The position numbers were made by a program, and so were the translations under genes. Below the pieces are notes generated by a model. It was not told the origin of the DNA. It saw only the letters and a program-made list of their open reading frames with translations, and searched no databases. Below are positions 32,005 through 39,776 of a DNA stretch of 64,000 nt, piece after piece. Origin of the DNA: Micromonospora sp. MA102. Lineage in GTDB: Bacteria; Actinomycetota; Actinomycetes; Mycobacteriales; Micromonosporaceae. The stretch lies in the NCBI RefSeq assembly GCF_025460765.1, contig NZ_JAMWEG010000002.1:124001-188000 (forward strand). Reading direction: 5' to 3'. How positions within the stretch are numbered: the stretch's first letter is position 1; every line of letters begins with the position of its first letter.

Positions 32005-32688
32005 GCGGTGCCGGGGGCGGGCAGCAGGCCAGGGACGTGGGCGCGCTCGGGATTGCGCGGGTACTGCCTGCGCCCGCTCATGTTGAGAGTTTGCCGCGAT
32101 CTGCGATTGGTAGCTGGCGACCTTCTCCAGTGCCCCCCGCGCCTTCTGTAGCTCGTCCGCGATTCGCTTTGGCACCGGCGGGGCTGCGTCCGCCTGGCGC
32201 AGTTCGTTGAGGTCGATGACATAGGTCAACTCGTCGACTGCCCCGAACGGGCCGTCCGCCGTGATCGTTGCCGTGTAACGCTTCGGCGTCTCCGGTTCCT
32301 GAAAGATTCGGAAGCCGAGGTCAAAGAACCACTGGAGCTTGCGGCCGGGCGGCAGCGCCGAGATCGGCCGATGCAGCACCTCCACTTCCTCGCCGAAGGC
32401 GGGCCTTGCCACGGACGTCAGCGGCGGGTCGAAACTGACGCGGACGTGCCGGGCGACCGTCGCGCCAAGGTTCTGCACCACGAACATGATCTTCTGCGGG
32501 TCATGCTCGTCCGGGCGGATATCCGCGTACACGTACGGCTGCGCCTGGTCCTTCCGTACCCGCTCGGCTAGCTCCAGCTGGGCCTCGGAGTGTCGGGCCT
32601 GCTGACGCGCGGCGATTGCCTGCGAGCCAGCGAAAAGCGCCGCCAGGACAGCTGCTATGGCGCTGACTACGGCCACAGTCGTTCCCAA
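31990..32688 (-). CDS. Membrane-anchored hypothetical protein (232 aa)
   Basis: TTG 32688 is chosen because GGGGAGGACCCC lies just upstream and the protein then begins directly with a transmembrane helix, GTTVAVVSAIAAVLAALFAGSQAIAA. The frame is open to 32853. A short coiled coil (RQQARHSEAQLELAERVRKDQ) leads to a beta-rich domain (PYVYADIRPDEHDPQKIMFVVQNLGATVARHVRVSFDPPL) of the kind seen in Ig-like or C2-like folds. The tail is basic. The gene runs against its neighbours and looks like cargo; a defence or exclusion role is only a guess. Confidence 0.65.
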   Translation of the reverse strand: MGTTVAVVSAIAAVLAALFAGSQAIAARQQARHSEAQLELAERVRKDQAQPYVYADIRPDEHDPQKIMFVVQNLGATVARHVRVSFDPPLTSVARPAFGEEVEVLHRPISALPPGRKLQWFFDLGFRIFQEPETPKRYTATITADGPFGAVDELTYVIDLNELRQADAAPPVPKRIADELQKARGALEKVASYQSQIAANSQHERAQAVPAQSRARPRPWPAARPRHRSAGR

Positions 32689-32864
32689 CAGGGGTCCTCC
32701 CCATCGTCGTCGGTGCGCGCCGATCGCCGCCCCGCCGCTCGAATGGTTCAGGTACGTGTCGAGCGACGGGGCGACCGGGCGTCTGAAGCATGTCGGCGAG
32801 GTTGCTGAAGCCCCTACCGATGAACTTGTTGAACTTGTTGGTGAACCCGTCATCCAGCCTCAGG

Positions 32865-33185
32865 CTAGGACCGCCGGGACCTACCCAGTCGCTTCCGCAG
32901 CACCACGGCGATGGCACTGATGGCGGCCAACGCGATGCCGCCGATCGTGGTGATCGCCACCGTGGCGACGTTGTCCATCTGGTTGCCGCTGTTGAGCACG
33001 ATGCACAGCAGCGCCCCGATGGACATGACGGTGACCAGCAGGAGCCCCCCGATCAGGGCGTTGTCCGTGCTGGTGGTACCCCCGGTCTGGTGCTGCCCGG
33101 TCCCTCTCGTTACCGTGGTCACCTGGTCTCGTTCCTCCTGTAGTTGTTCCTTGGCTTGGACATTCATGCGGGCGTGACCGTTCAA
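32865..33185 (-). CDS. Small two-TM membrane protein (106 aa)
   Basis: The N-terminus is hydrophilic. Two hydrophobic helices follow, NALIGGLLLVTVMSIGALLCIVLN and NVATVAITTIGGIALAAISAIAVVL, with a basic C-terminus (RKRLGRSRRS). TTG 33185 or ATG 33167 may be the start; neither has a strong RBS. No family recognised. Two-helix membrane proteins in phage-like elements can be holins or exclusion proteins; nothing here decides. Confidence 0.55.
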   Translation of the reverse strand: MNGHARMNVQAKEQLQEERDQVTTVTRGTGQHQTGGTTSTDNALIGGLLLVTVMSIGALLCIVLNSGNQMDNVATVAITTIGGIALAAISAIAVVLRKRLGRSRRS

Positions 33186-33192
33186 AGGCGGC

Positions 33193-33216
33193 CCCTAGGG
33201 ATGGCAGTCCCTAGGG
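33193..33216. promoter_or_regulatory. Hairpin/palindrome upstream of the two-TM gene
   Basis: CCCTAGGGA (33193-33201) and TCCCTAGGG (33208-33216) are perfect 9-bp arms with loop TGGCAG, eight bases before the minus-strand start at 33185. Each arm itself contains CCTAGG. It could be an operator or a 5'-UTR hairpin. Confidence 0.5.
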
Positions 33217-33852
33217 TGTCGGCCGTCTTGACCACAGTGGTGCAGGCCGGTTACGCCTCGAAGCAGCACCGTACATGGCCGACCCGACTCACCCGACACT
33301 TCGCGCCGGGCGTGACACGTGTGCGACCTCGCTCAGAGCGACTCTATTGCGTCGCAGCATCGAACCCGTCCCGCCCGACCAGCGCAGCCACCTGCGCGGC
33401 CATCGCTGAGTGAGACAGGAAGGGCGGCTTGTCGAACTCCTCTTCCTTCTAGAAGTCGTGGTTGTGCACAGTGGAGCGGCGCATTGCACTTTCGGCTGAC
33501 AAGGGTCACGCACGTCCTCGCGCGAGTGAACTTCTTGTGCATGCCGGGACACCGCCGGTCCGCCGATGCGGGCTTTCAGGAAGGAGAACGACAGCGTCGC
33601 CGGTTGTGGTTCCCTGTTTGATCACCGCTTTCTGCTCCCGGCGCGTTCCCATCGATGTTCATCCCTGCGGTGCCTTATGATCAAGGCATCGCCACCGGGC
33701 CACGTCCGGGGCGGGCCGCCGGGCCGCGTGATACGCCTCCTGGTCGTGCCTTGCAGGTACCGACGTGGCATCCGACCTTGGGCCGCGCGCAGTCGCCTCC
33801 CACGGAGCAACGGCAGCTTTCTATCCGTGCGCTCGCGTAGAGGAGTAGACCA
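33217..33852. other. 636-base gap before the capsid gene, no gene seen
   Basis: Frames here give only low-complexity or stop-rich translations with no recognisable domain. In an HK97-type module this is where a portal or protease gene would be expected; neither is present in any frame. It ends with GAGGAG before the capsid ATG and presumably contains the capsid promoter, which I cannot place with confidence. Confidence 0.5.
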
Positions 33853-35277
33853 ATGGCGCGCACCATTCAGGACGTTATGGCCGAGCACAAGGCCGCAAAG
33901 GAGCGGGGCGCTCGCCTCGTCGCCGAGATGGAGACGATCGCTGACATCGAGCGGGATCTCACTCCGGGTGAGCGTGAGCGGTTGGACCGGATCCAGCGCG
34001 GGGTCGACCGGGCGATCGCCGAGGCGAACGAGCTGGACGCCGAGTGGCGGCAGATGGTCGTCGATGGCGGTCCGGGCATCCGGGCCGTACGCGGCGTGCC
34101 GGGTGACGACTACCCGGAGCGGTCGCCGCGTGCCGGTGAGCGGGACCAGGCGCTGCGACAGATTGAGCGGTCCGGCCGGGCCGGGTACCTCGCCGACCAC
34201 GCCGCCGAGCGGGCCACGGCCCTGGTCGAGCGGTTCGGAAGTCAGCGCGAGCAGTCTCTCGCCGCCCGGTGGGTGACCGTTGCCGGTGACGACCACTACC
34301 GGAGCGCGTTTGCCAAGCTGCTCGGGGACCCGACGCGCGGTCACCTCATGTGGACGGAGCGGGAGCGCGAGGCGTACCAGCGGGTCGCCGAACTCCAGAG
34401 CGAGATGCGGGCCATGTCGGTCGGCACCGTCGGTGCCGGTGGCTACATGGTGCCGATGACGCTCGACCCGGCACTGAACATCTCGAACGCGGGGTCGATC
34501 AATCCGCTGCGGCGGATCTCGCGGGTCGTCCAGACCGTGACCAACTCATGGACCGGTCTCAATTCTGCGGGCGCCACCGCCGAGTGGTTGGGCGCGGACA
34601 ACACCGCCCGTGAGGCCGCCGACGGGTCGCCGACGATCAACGATGAGCCGATCCCGGCCTATTTCGGTGACGTTTTCACTCCGTACAGTTACGAGCTGGG
34701 CATGGATGCCGTGGACTTTCTCGGCGAGCTGACCCGTGTGCTGGTCGACGCGGCCGACGTGCATCAAGCCGCCGCGTACGTCACCGGTAGCGGGGTGAAT
34801 CAGCCGACCGGGTTCACCGTGGCGCTGACCGGCACGCCGTCGGTGGTCGCCACGGCTGGCGCGGACACCCTGGTCGCCGGGGACGTGTTCAACCTTCAGA
34901 ACCAGCTCCCGCCGCGATTCCAGGGCCGCGCGCAGTGGTGCGCCAACCTGGCGATCATCAACAGCCTGCGGCAGATGGAGACGACGAACGGCGCGCTGAA
35001 GTTCCCGGAGTTGGCGAACGGTCAGCTTCTCGGACGCCCGATCAACGAGTGCAGCGACATGGACGGCACGCTGACCGCCGCCGCGAACAACTTCATCCTG
35101 GCGTACGGCGACTGGACTCAGTTCGTGATCGTCGATCGGATCGGCGCAACCCTTGAGGTCATCCCGAACCTGGTGGGGGCGAACCGGCGGCCGACCGGCC
35201 AGCGCGGCGCGTTCCTCTGGTACCGAACCGGCTCCGACGTCCTGGTGGACAACGCGTTCCGGCTCCTGAACGCCTGA
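33853..35277 (+). CDS. HK97-type phage major capsid protein
   Basis: A 474-residue protein. Residues 1-75 form a charged coiled coil (HKAAKERGARLVAEMETIADIERDLTPGERERLDRIQRG) like the HK97 gp5 delta/scaffolding domain. From about 190 the HK97 fold follows: GTVGAGGYMVPMTLDPALNI, NPLRRISRVVQTVTNSWTGLNSAGATAEWLG, PIPAYFGDVFTPYSYELGMDAV, AAYVTGSGVNQPTGF, NQLPPRFQGRAQWCANLAIINSLRQ, then FILAYGDWTQFVIVDRIGATLEVI. Length is normal for a delta-domain capsid. RBS GAGGAG. No maturation protease, portal or terminase neighbours it, so shells would need helper-phage functions. Confidence 0.95.
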   Translation: MARTIQDVMAEHKAAKERGARLVAEMETIADIERDLTPGERERLDRIQRGVDRAIAEANELDAEWRQMVVDGGPGIRAVRGVPGDDYPERSPRAGERDQALRQIERSGRAGYLADHAAERATALVERFGSQREQSLAARWVTVAGDDHYRSAFAKLLGDPTRGHLMWTEREREAYQRVAELQSEMRAMSVGTVGAGGYMVPMTLDPALNISNAGSINPLRRISRVVQTVTNSWTGLNSAGATAEWLGADNTAREAADGSPTINDEPIPAYFGDVFTPYSYELGMDAVDFLGELTRVLVDAADVHQAAAYVTGSGVNQPTGFTVALTGTPSVVATAGADTLVAGDVFNLQNQLPPRFQGRAQWCANLAIINSLRQMETTNGALKFPELANGQLLGRPINECSDMDGTLTAAANNFILAYGDWTQFVIVDRIGATLEVIPNLVGANRRPTGQRGAFLWYRTGSDVLVDNAFRLLNA

Positions 35278-35392
35278 CGATCATCGATGTAAGCTGTGCT
35301 CGCCTGGCGAAGAACGGCACGGCCGGGCGAGCCGGGCGTCCCGGACCGGCGTAGTCGTAGGCGCGTCGGGCGTCGGTCCGGGCACCCAGTTT

Positions 35393-35938
35393 TCAGCGCC
35401 GGTCAGTGCCGAAGAGCCGACGTTCGATGCGCTTCGCGCCCTCTTCCATCCGGGTTTCCATGCGCATACCAAACTCTTCCATGCGCCCGACTAGCCGTTC
35501 CATCCAGTGGATGGCAGCAGGCGGTTCGAGTTCAGGCACCTGAACCTGTGTCTGCACAATGCCGTGCGCCGAGAAGACGAGCACCATCACCTTGTCCGCC
35601 TGGCCGAACTGGTGTCCGAGTTGGGCGTCCAGCGGTTCTGCGGAGGAGCGCCACTCCGCCGAGGAGCCAGCGAGCAACCGGTGAGGTAGCTCGTCGCCTT
35701 CTAGCACCAGCTCGACCTCCGTGAGGGACGGCCGCCAGATGTACACCTTCACTGACCGGATCGTGATATCCGCTCTTCCGACGTTGTCCGCCATGACGTG
35801 CAGCGTGCGTCCGCGCCGGTTGTCGAAGACGACCGCTCCTGCCTTCACTCGTGGCCCGGCACTGCGCCAACTCAAGATCGCGACGATGATCGACGCGGTC
35901 GCCACGACGGCGCCATACCAGGCCACGGCGTCCTTCAT
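35393..35938 (-). CDS. Membrane-anchored hypothetical protein (181 aa)
   Basis: ATG 35938 is chosen because the protein then begins MKDAVAWYGAVVATASIIVAILSW, a single N-terminal TM helix. The frame stays open to 36202 without similarity. A beta-rich domain follows (VKAGAVVFDNRRGRTLHVMADNVGRADITIRSVKVYIW) and then a C-terminal helix rich in Met/Glu (MERLVGRMEEFGMRMETRMEEGAKRIERRLF). The plan resembles the 31990-32688 protein: TM anchor, beta sandwich, charged end. Function unknown. Confidence 0.65.
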   Translation of the reverse strand: MKDAVAWYGAVVATASIIVAILSWRSAGPRVKAGAVVFDNRRGRTLHVMADNVGRADITIRSVKVYIWRPSLTEVELVLEGDELPHRLLAGSSAEWRSSAEPLDAQLGHQFGQADKVMVLVFSAHGIVQTQVQVPELEPPAAIHWMERLVGRMEEFGMRMETRMEEGAKRIERRLFGTDRR

Positions 35939-36012
35939 GGGCACATGCTTGCATGGCCCGACAAGGCGATGATTACCGTGAGGCTGATCGATGTTCATCG
36001 AGGGGCGCTGCA

Positions 36013-36210
36013 GTGCGATGGATGACCGCGGAGGAGATCCGCACCTTGTACCGACGCCCCGTCGGCACGATCTACCGTCTCGCATCGACCGAGCACTGGC
36101 GCAAGTGTGACGACCGGCGGCCCGCGCTGTATCTGGCCGACGACGTCGCCGACACGTTCGACCGGCTATCAATGCGCGCCGGTACGGGGGTGCCCGCCGC
36201 ACCAGGCTAG
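36013..36210 (+). CDS. Small helix-turn-helix protein, possible excisionase
   Basis: A 65-residue protein, MTAEEIRTLYRRPVGTIYRLASTEHWRKCDDRRPALYLADDVADTFDRL. This has the MerR/excisionase-type winged helix layout (A-EI---Y-R--GTIYRLAS---WR-----RP--Y---DV). GTG 36013 has GAGGGG upstream; ATG 36022 is the alternative. Position near the right end of an integrase-bearing element suits a recombination directionality factor, though distance from the integrase is large. It could instead be a repressor. Confidence 0.65.
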   Translation: MRWMTAEEIRTLYRRPVGTIYRLASTEHWRKCDDRRPALYLADDVADTFDRLSMRAGTGVPAAPG

Positions 36211-36231
36211 AACGTCGATAGGTTTACAGGC

Positions 36232-36795
36232 ATGACTGACGTCGTCTGGACGGCTGCGTTGACGGCGGCTGCGGCGATCGGTGGCGTCCTGGTCACCGTG
36301 ATCGCGGACGGTGCCAAAGAGCAGCGACGGCTTGGCCATGAGCGGACCGTCCGCGCGGAAGAGCGACGTGAGGCGGTTGCTGCGCGACGCGCGAGTTTCG
36401 AATTGGACAACCTGATCGCCGCCTACGATGCCCTCTGGCTGCTAGCCAGGGAGGCGACCAAGACACACTTCGTTGATTCCCGTGCGGCGGAGACGACCGA
36501 TTACGGGTATGGGGGAACCCGCCTGCCAGAGGGCACCGAGGCCGATATCACTGTCACCAGTCAGGCTGCCAAGACCATCAAGCTGATCCTTGACGGCGAG
36601 GTGCGAACACTCGCACTGAAAGCGCAGCGTGCCATGAACAGAGCCTCACTCCTTGGGGTCGAGGCTAAGATCCATGGCCGGGGGCCGGTCAGCCTGGCTG
36701 AAGGCGAGGCTGTGCATTACGAAGCCGTTCGCCTAGCCGATGCGGCGCTATCGGCAATCGCTGAGCGGATCCGCCAGCTTGTGGCCGAGGCGTAG
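36232..36795 (+). CDS. Membrane-anchored coiled-coil hypothetical protein (187 aa)
   Basis: The N-terminal TM helix DVVWTAALTAAAAIGGVLVTVIA is followed by a basic/acidic coiled coil (KEQRRLGHERTVRAEERREAVAARRASFELDNLIAAYDALW). A helical soluble part ends with ADAALSAIAERIRQLVAEA. It starts 21 bases after the HTH gene and ends 180 bases before attR. No family recognised. This is a typical place for host-benefit or superinfection-exclusion cargo. Confidence 0.65.
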   Translation: MTDVVWTAALTAAAAIGGVLVTVIADGAKEQRRLGHERTVRAEERREAVAARRASFELDNLIAAYDALWLLAREATKTHFVDSRAAETTDYGYGGTRLPEGTEADITVTSQAAKTIKLILDGEVRTLALKAQRAMNRASLLGVEAKIHGRGPVSLAEGEAVHYEAVRLADAALSAIAERIRQLVAEA

Positions 36796-36928
36796 TGGCC
36801 CGGCCGGGCACCCGACCCGCCGCAGCACTACCGTCTCCGCGTCGACCCGACCTGCTCTGTGGTGGCCGTCACTGTCGCCATTCGGGGGGTTCGGCCAACA
36901 GCAAGGGATTGTCGCCCCGACGGTCGCT

Positions 36929-36962
36929 GTTGATCTGCGTTTTCGCAGGTCAGCACAGCGTT
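36929..36962. promoter_or_regulatory. Candidate integrase arm-type sites beside attR
   Basis: GTTGATCTGCGTTTT (36929-36943) is the inverted partner of the attL-side AAAACGTAGATCAAC, with 14 of 15 bases matching. TCGCAGG-TCA-GCACAGCGTT (36943-36962) is the direct partner of 27334-27353. They end 13 bases before the attR core. Confidence 0.6.
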
Positions 36963-36975
36963 AACAGCCCAAGTG

Positions 36976-37021
36976 CTCATAATCCCTCGGTCGCGGGTTC
37001 GAGTCCCGCCCGCCCCACCAC
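36976..37021 (+). repeat. attR core (46 bp copy of tRNA 3' half)
   Basis: Identical over 46 bases to 27262-27307. The tRNA 5' half is absent here, so this is a duplication made by integration and not a second tRNA gene. It marks the right boundary of the 9.7 kb element. Confidence 0.95.
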
Positions 37022-37260
37022 ACGAACGCCCAGCTCAGCCGTGCTGCCGACGGCCCGGACGCACCGCGTCAAGGTCCGGGCCGGCGCCCTCGGTCCGCAC
37101 TGAGTCCGCAGCAGCACGACCGACCGCCCGGTCGACGCGGCCGCCACCTGGTCCAGGTCGTCCTCGAAGAGGTCCGCGTACACGTCCAGCGTCATGGTCG
37201 CCGAGGCGTGCCCGAGCATCCGCCGCACCCGCCTTCACGTTGGCGCCCTCGGCCACCGCG
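36977..37260 (-). pseudogene. C-terminal remnant of a second tyrosine integrase, frameshifted
   Basis: The minus strand reads VAEGANVKA, then after a one-base shift near 37228-37232, RRMLGHASATMTLDVYADLFEDDLDQVA. Together these rebuild the usual actinomycete integrase C-terminus NVKAVxRMLGHASATMTLDVYADLF, with the Tyr nucleophile present. The frame ends inside attR as [12 protein letters not shown], which is the tRNA sequence read as protein. The N-terminal three quarters are missing; upstream DNA is already the phosphotransferase gene. This is evidence of an earlier, different element at the same tRNA. Confidence 0.8.
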
Positions 37261-37279
37261 CCAGCCGCCTCTGGTGGCG

Positions 37280-38206
37280 TCACGGCGCGTGTCGCCACCA
37301 GAGGCGTCCGACGATGAGTTCATCGAGGTCACGGAGGTTGTCGGCAGTCATCTGTGTCGAGGCCGCGGGGCGTTCGAGGGCGGCGCGAAGATCGGAGGCG
37401 AGATACGCGGCTTCGCGGACTTCGCACTCTGCGCGGAGGGTTTCCGGAGAGGTCGCCGTGGCACGGGCGATGACGTCGAGGACGGTCTCCAGATGCGGAC
37501 CGCTGAACCGGGCCAGGAAGAACCAGTCGTCGATCGGGTCACCGAAGCGAGCCCATTCGAAGTCCAGCAGCGCCGTCACGCTTCGATCATGCGCGAGCCA
37601 GTTGCCCCAGTGGCCGTCGGCGTGGACCGGGACGGTGGTCCGTGCGTGCAGCGGCGCGCACTCCGCGATCGCGGTCAGACCGTCCATCACATGGCTTGGG
37701 ACAACGCCGTTCCGGTTCAAGGCGGCAAGGTTCTCGATCTCGGCGACAAGCGCAGCCCGGCTGACGAACCCGCCGTGGTCGAGGGTCTCTGACAGCGTCT
37801 GCTCTGCGTGGCCCGGCGGCGTCCAGCGGTGCAGTGTGTCGAGCCGCTGGACTGCCTGCTCGGCCAAGAGCCGCGCGGTCAGGCGGTCCACCCCGGGCAT
37901 GCCCATGCCGGGAGCCGTCCCCGGCATTCGGGTGTAGCAGGCGTAGCGAACCTCACCCGTCTCCAGCCGGTAGAGCCCGCTGTCGAGCAGGGGTGCCGTG
38001 AGGCCGGTAGGCAGGTGGGGCGCGAGTGCGATCTCCCGGTTCAGTCGTGAGTGTCTGGCGGCACCGATAATCTTCACCACGATCTCGGGGCCGATGTAGA
38101 CCTGATGGGAACTGCTCGCAATGGTGGCCATGGGCCCTGGGTCGCGGCCCAGGGCCGCTGCCGCGATCGCGCGAGCGGCGTCATGGGCTTGCCGCGGGTC
38201 GATCAT
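37280..38206 (-). CDS. Aminoglycoside phosphotransferase-like (APH) family protein
   Basis: A 308-residue kinase-fold protein. The catalytic loop is VPVHADGHWGNWLAH (family HxDxxxxN), and the metal loop is VTALLDFEWARFGDPIDDWFFLA (DFE in place of the common DWE). The N-terminal lobe has VYIGPEIVVKIIG with the ATP-binding Lys. The residues needed for phosphotransfer are present, but substrate is open: the family includes antibiotic, homoserine and sugar kinases. Its 3' end abuts the integrase remnant, suggesting a deletion joined them. Confidence 0.85.
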   Translation of the reverse strand: MIDPRQAHDAARAIAAAALGRDPGPMATIASSSHQVYIGPEIVVKIIGAARHSRLNREIALAPHLPTGLTAPLLDSGLYRLETGEVRYACYTRMPGTAPGMGMPGVDRLTARLLAEQAVQRLDTLHRWTPPGHAEQTLSETLDHGGFVSRAALVAEIENLAALNRNGVVPSHVMDGLTAIAECAPLHARTTVPVHADGHWGNWLAHDRSVTALLDFEWARFGDPIDDWFFLARFSGPHLETVLDVIARATATSPETLRAECEVREAAYLASDLRAALERPAASTQMTADNLRDLDELIVGRLWWRHAP

Positions 38207-39097
38207 CGGCCTTCACAGGGCAAGGAGCCCGATGCTGCGGCGAGGCCCATCCGAGTGTCCGTTGGAGGGGGCATGGGCAACCATGTCTCCTTGCGCGGTT
38301 GTGGGTCCTCGGCCTGACGGGACGCTCGCCGGCGGCCAATCGGCGGTCGCCAGGTCGCCGGGCCTGACGTACATCAGTTGGCGGACATGTGGCGCGGATT
38401 CTGTTGTCGGATCCAAGGTCCCCAGCGTAGGTTGCCGAATTCTTCTTTACTAGATCAAGGCGGCCCGCAAGCGGGTCGCGCCGGCCGGGCCGCGCCGGCC
38501 CGGCCGGCGACGCTGGCGGACTGCAAGACTTTGAAGACCTCGGTGCTCCGTCCCGAACCCCGGCCCTCCTCCGGGATCGGCCGGGCGGATCACCTCATCG
38601 GGCACCACAAGGGCTGGACGGGCCGGCGACTGCCCGACGAGGAGATCCGCTCCTTCACCCCTGATGTTGTTGATCCACTCCAATGCACGCCAGGACTGTG
38701 GTCGTATCGGCCGACAGGAAGAGCTGGAAGTAGTACGGAGGGTCGGGCTGCGTCACGCCCCAAGCCGTACCGGCTGTTCAGTGGGCGCGCTGAGCGTCTC
38801 GACCGCCGCTTCGAAGCCAAGCGTCGGGATGCCTCGACATCTGGCGGGCCGAAGGTTGGACGGACCCAATGGCGATCAATCTCGTACCTCTGTACCAGAG
38901 CGCGGATGAGTGGCAGGCCGATCGCTGAGCGAGCGGTCCGGCGTCCCACCGCATGATTGACAGATTCGTCCCAGCCGATGCACGACAGTCGGCCGTGGTT
39001 GCTCAGTCGTCCTGGCTGCAGTCAGTGACATCCGGGCGGCGGTAGGTGTACTCACACACCGAGATCAGCAGATCGGTCGTTGTGGGAGGCTGCGCAG
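38207..39097. other. About 890 bases without a recognisable gene
   Basis: Both strands carry only broken frames with no domain I recognise. There is a GC-palindrome-rich patch (38461-38510) and the 19-mer GCCCGACGAGGAGATCCGC at 38632-38650, which recurs at 44927-44945. It looks like decayed accessory DNA next to an integration hotspot. A promoter for the gene at 39098 probably lies near its right end. Confidence 0.5.
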
Positions 39098-39727
39098 GTG
39101 ACAAGCCTTCAGGAGGCCTTGGCCGCCGCCGCAGACGATGCCACCTCCCCGGCGTGGGATCTTGTCTGGCAGGAGTCCTGTCACCAGGGCACCTGCGATC
39201 CCGCGAGCGCCGTTCTGCTGCCCTGGTTGGCCCGGACCTGCGCCAACTTTCGTCCTCAAGACCGAGAGCGCGGCGTCGTACTCGCCGGGTTCATCGCCGT
39301 CGACGCAGACGACAAGAGTCGCGGCGCGTACGCCGATGAGATCGCGGCATTGCGTGCGCTGACCCTTGAGTGCCTGGCCTCCGGCGGGACCAGCGACACG
39401 ATGTTCGTGTACCTGCAGCAGGCCGTGCTCGGTTTCGACGGTGACGAGGTCTGGGGCAAGGAGCTCGATCGCATCAACGACGGGGAGGTCGATGTGCAGT
39501 GCCCGGCGTGCGCCGAGGACCTGTTCGTCGACCTGCGGGCAGGCGATTCCTCGATCGAGCCCGGGCTTTCCTCGGAGTTGGCCACGCGTCTGCACGCCGA
39601 GGCGTTGCGGGTGGGCCATGAGGCGGTGGCGACCGCACTCACCCACTTGTTCGGTCGGATGAGCTGTCCCGCGTGCGGTGCCACGTTCAGCCTTGCCGAC
39701 GGGGTGACCGGCAGTTCTCCCCGATGA
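39098..39727 (+). CDS. Hypothetical protein with two CxxC zinc-ribbon-like pairs (209 aa)
   Basis: GTG 39098 follows GGGAGG. A mostly helical protein: SAVLLPWLARTCANFRPQDRERGVVLAGFIAVDADD, then MFVYLQQAVLGFDGDEVWGKELDRINDGEVDVQCPACAEDLFVDL, and near the end LFGRMSCPACGATFSLADG. Two CPAC motifs about 55 residues apart could form one zinc site. I recall similar uncharacterised proteins in Streptomyces but no function. The position in an accessory island would also suit an immunity-type protein. Confidence 0.75.
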   Translation: MTSLQEALAAAADDATSPAWDLVWQESCHQGTCDPASAVLLPWLARTCANFRPQDRERGVVLAGFIAVDADDKSRGAYADEIAALRALTLECLASGGTSDTMFVYLQQAVLGFDGDEVWGKELDRINDGEVDVQCPACAEDLFVDLRAGDSSIEPGLSSELATRLHAEALRVGHEAVATALTHLFGRMSCPACGATFSLADGVTGSSPR

Positions 39728-39776
39728 GGGCAGGCCATCCTTCGACAGCCACGGCTGCCCGACGAGAAGGTGGGCT

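Larger units (their letters stand above)
27262..37021. mobile_element. 9.7 kb tRNA-integrated element encoding integrase, helicase-like ATPase and one HK97 capsid protein (putative phage satellite)
   Basis: The element is bounded by a perfect 46-bp direct repeat (27262-27307 and 36976-37021) formed by the tRNA 3' half. Order from the left: tyrosine integrase, three small unknown proteins, AAA ATPase, 98-aa protein, repeat-rich noncoding DNA, 123-aa protein, two minus-strand membrane proteins, HK97-like major capsid protein, another minus-strand membrane protein, HTH excisionase-like protein, 187-aa membrane-anchored protein. No portal, terminase, prohead protease, tail, lysis, FtsK/Tra or relaxase gene is seen. 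The layout recalls small capsid-encoding actinobacterial elements such as phiRv1/phiRv2 and capsid-forming PICIs; that comparison is from memory. Confidence 0.85.

Noticed and set aside
33217-33852. Hidden portal or prohead protease gene before the capsid
   Set aside because: All six frames give short or low-complexity translations without protease or portal motifs.
27262-37021. Integrated element as an actinomycete integrative and conjugative element (pSAM2-like AICE)
   Set aside because: There is no FtsK/SpoIIIE-type Tra protein, RepSA/prim-pol, Spd or KorSA/NUDIX gene, and a phage capsid protein is present.
36976-37021. A second tRNA gene at the right end
   Set aside because: Only the anticodon loop to CCA half is present. 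The 5' acceptor strand and D arm are missing, and it is an exact copy of the upstream tRNA 3' half.
38450-38949. Small ORFs on both strands in the gap after the first phosphotransferase
   Set aside because: No RBS, no recognisable domain, biased Arg/Ser/Pro composition, and they overlap the dispersed 19-mer repeat.
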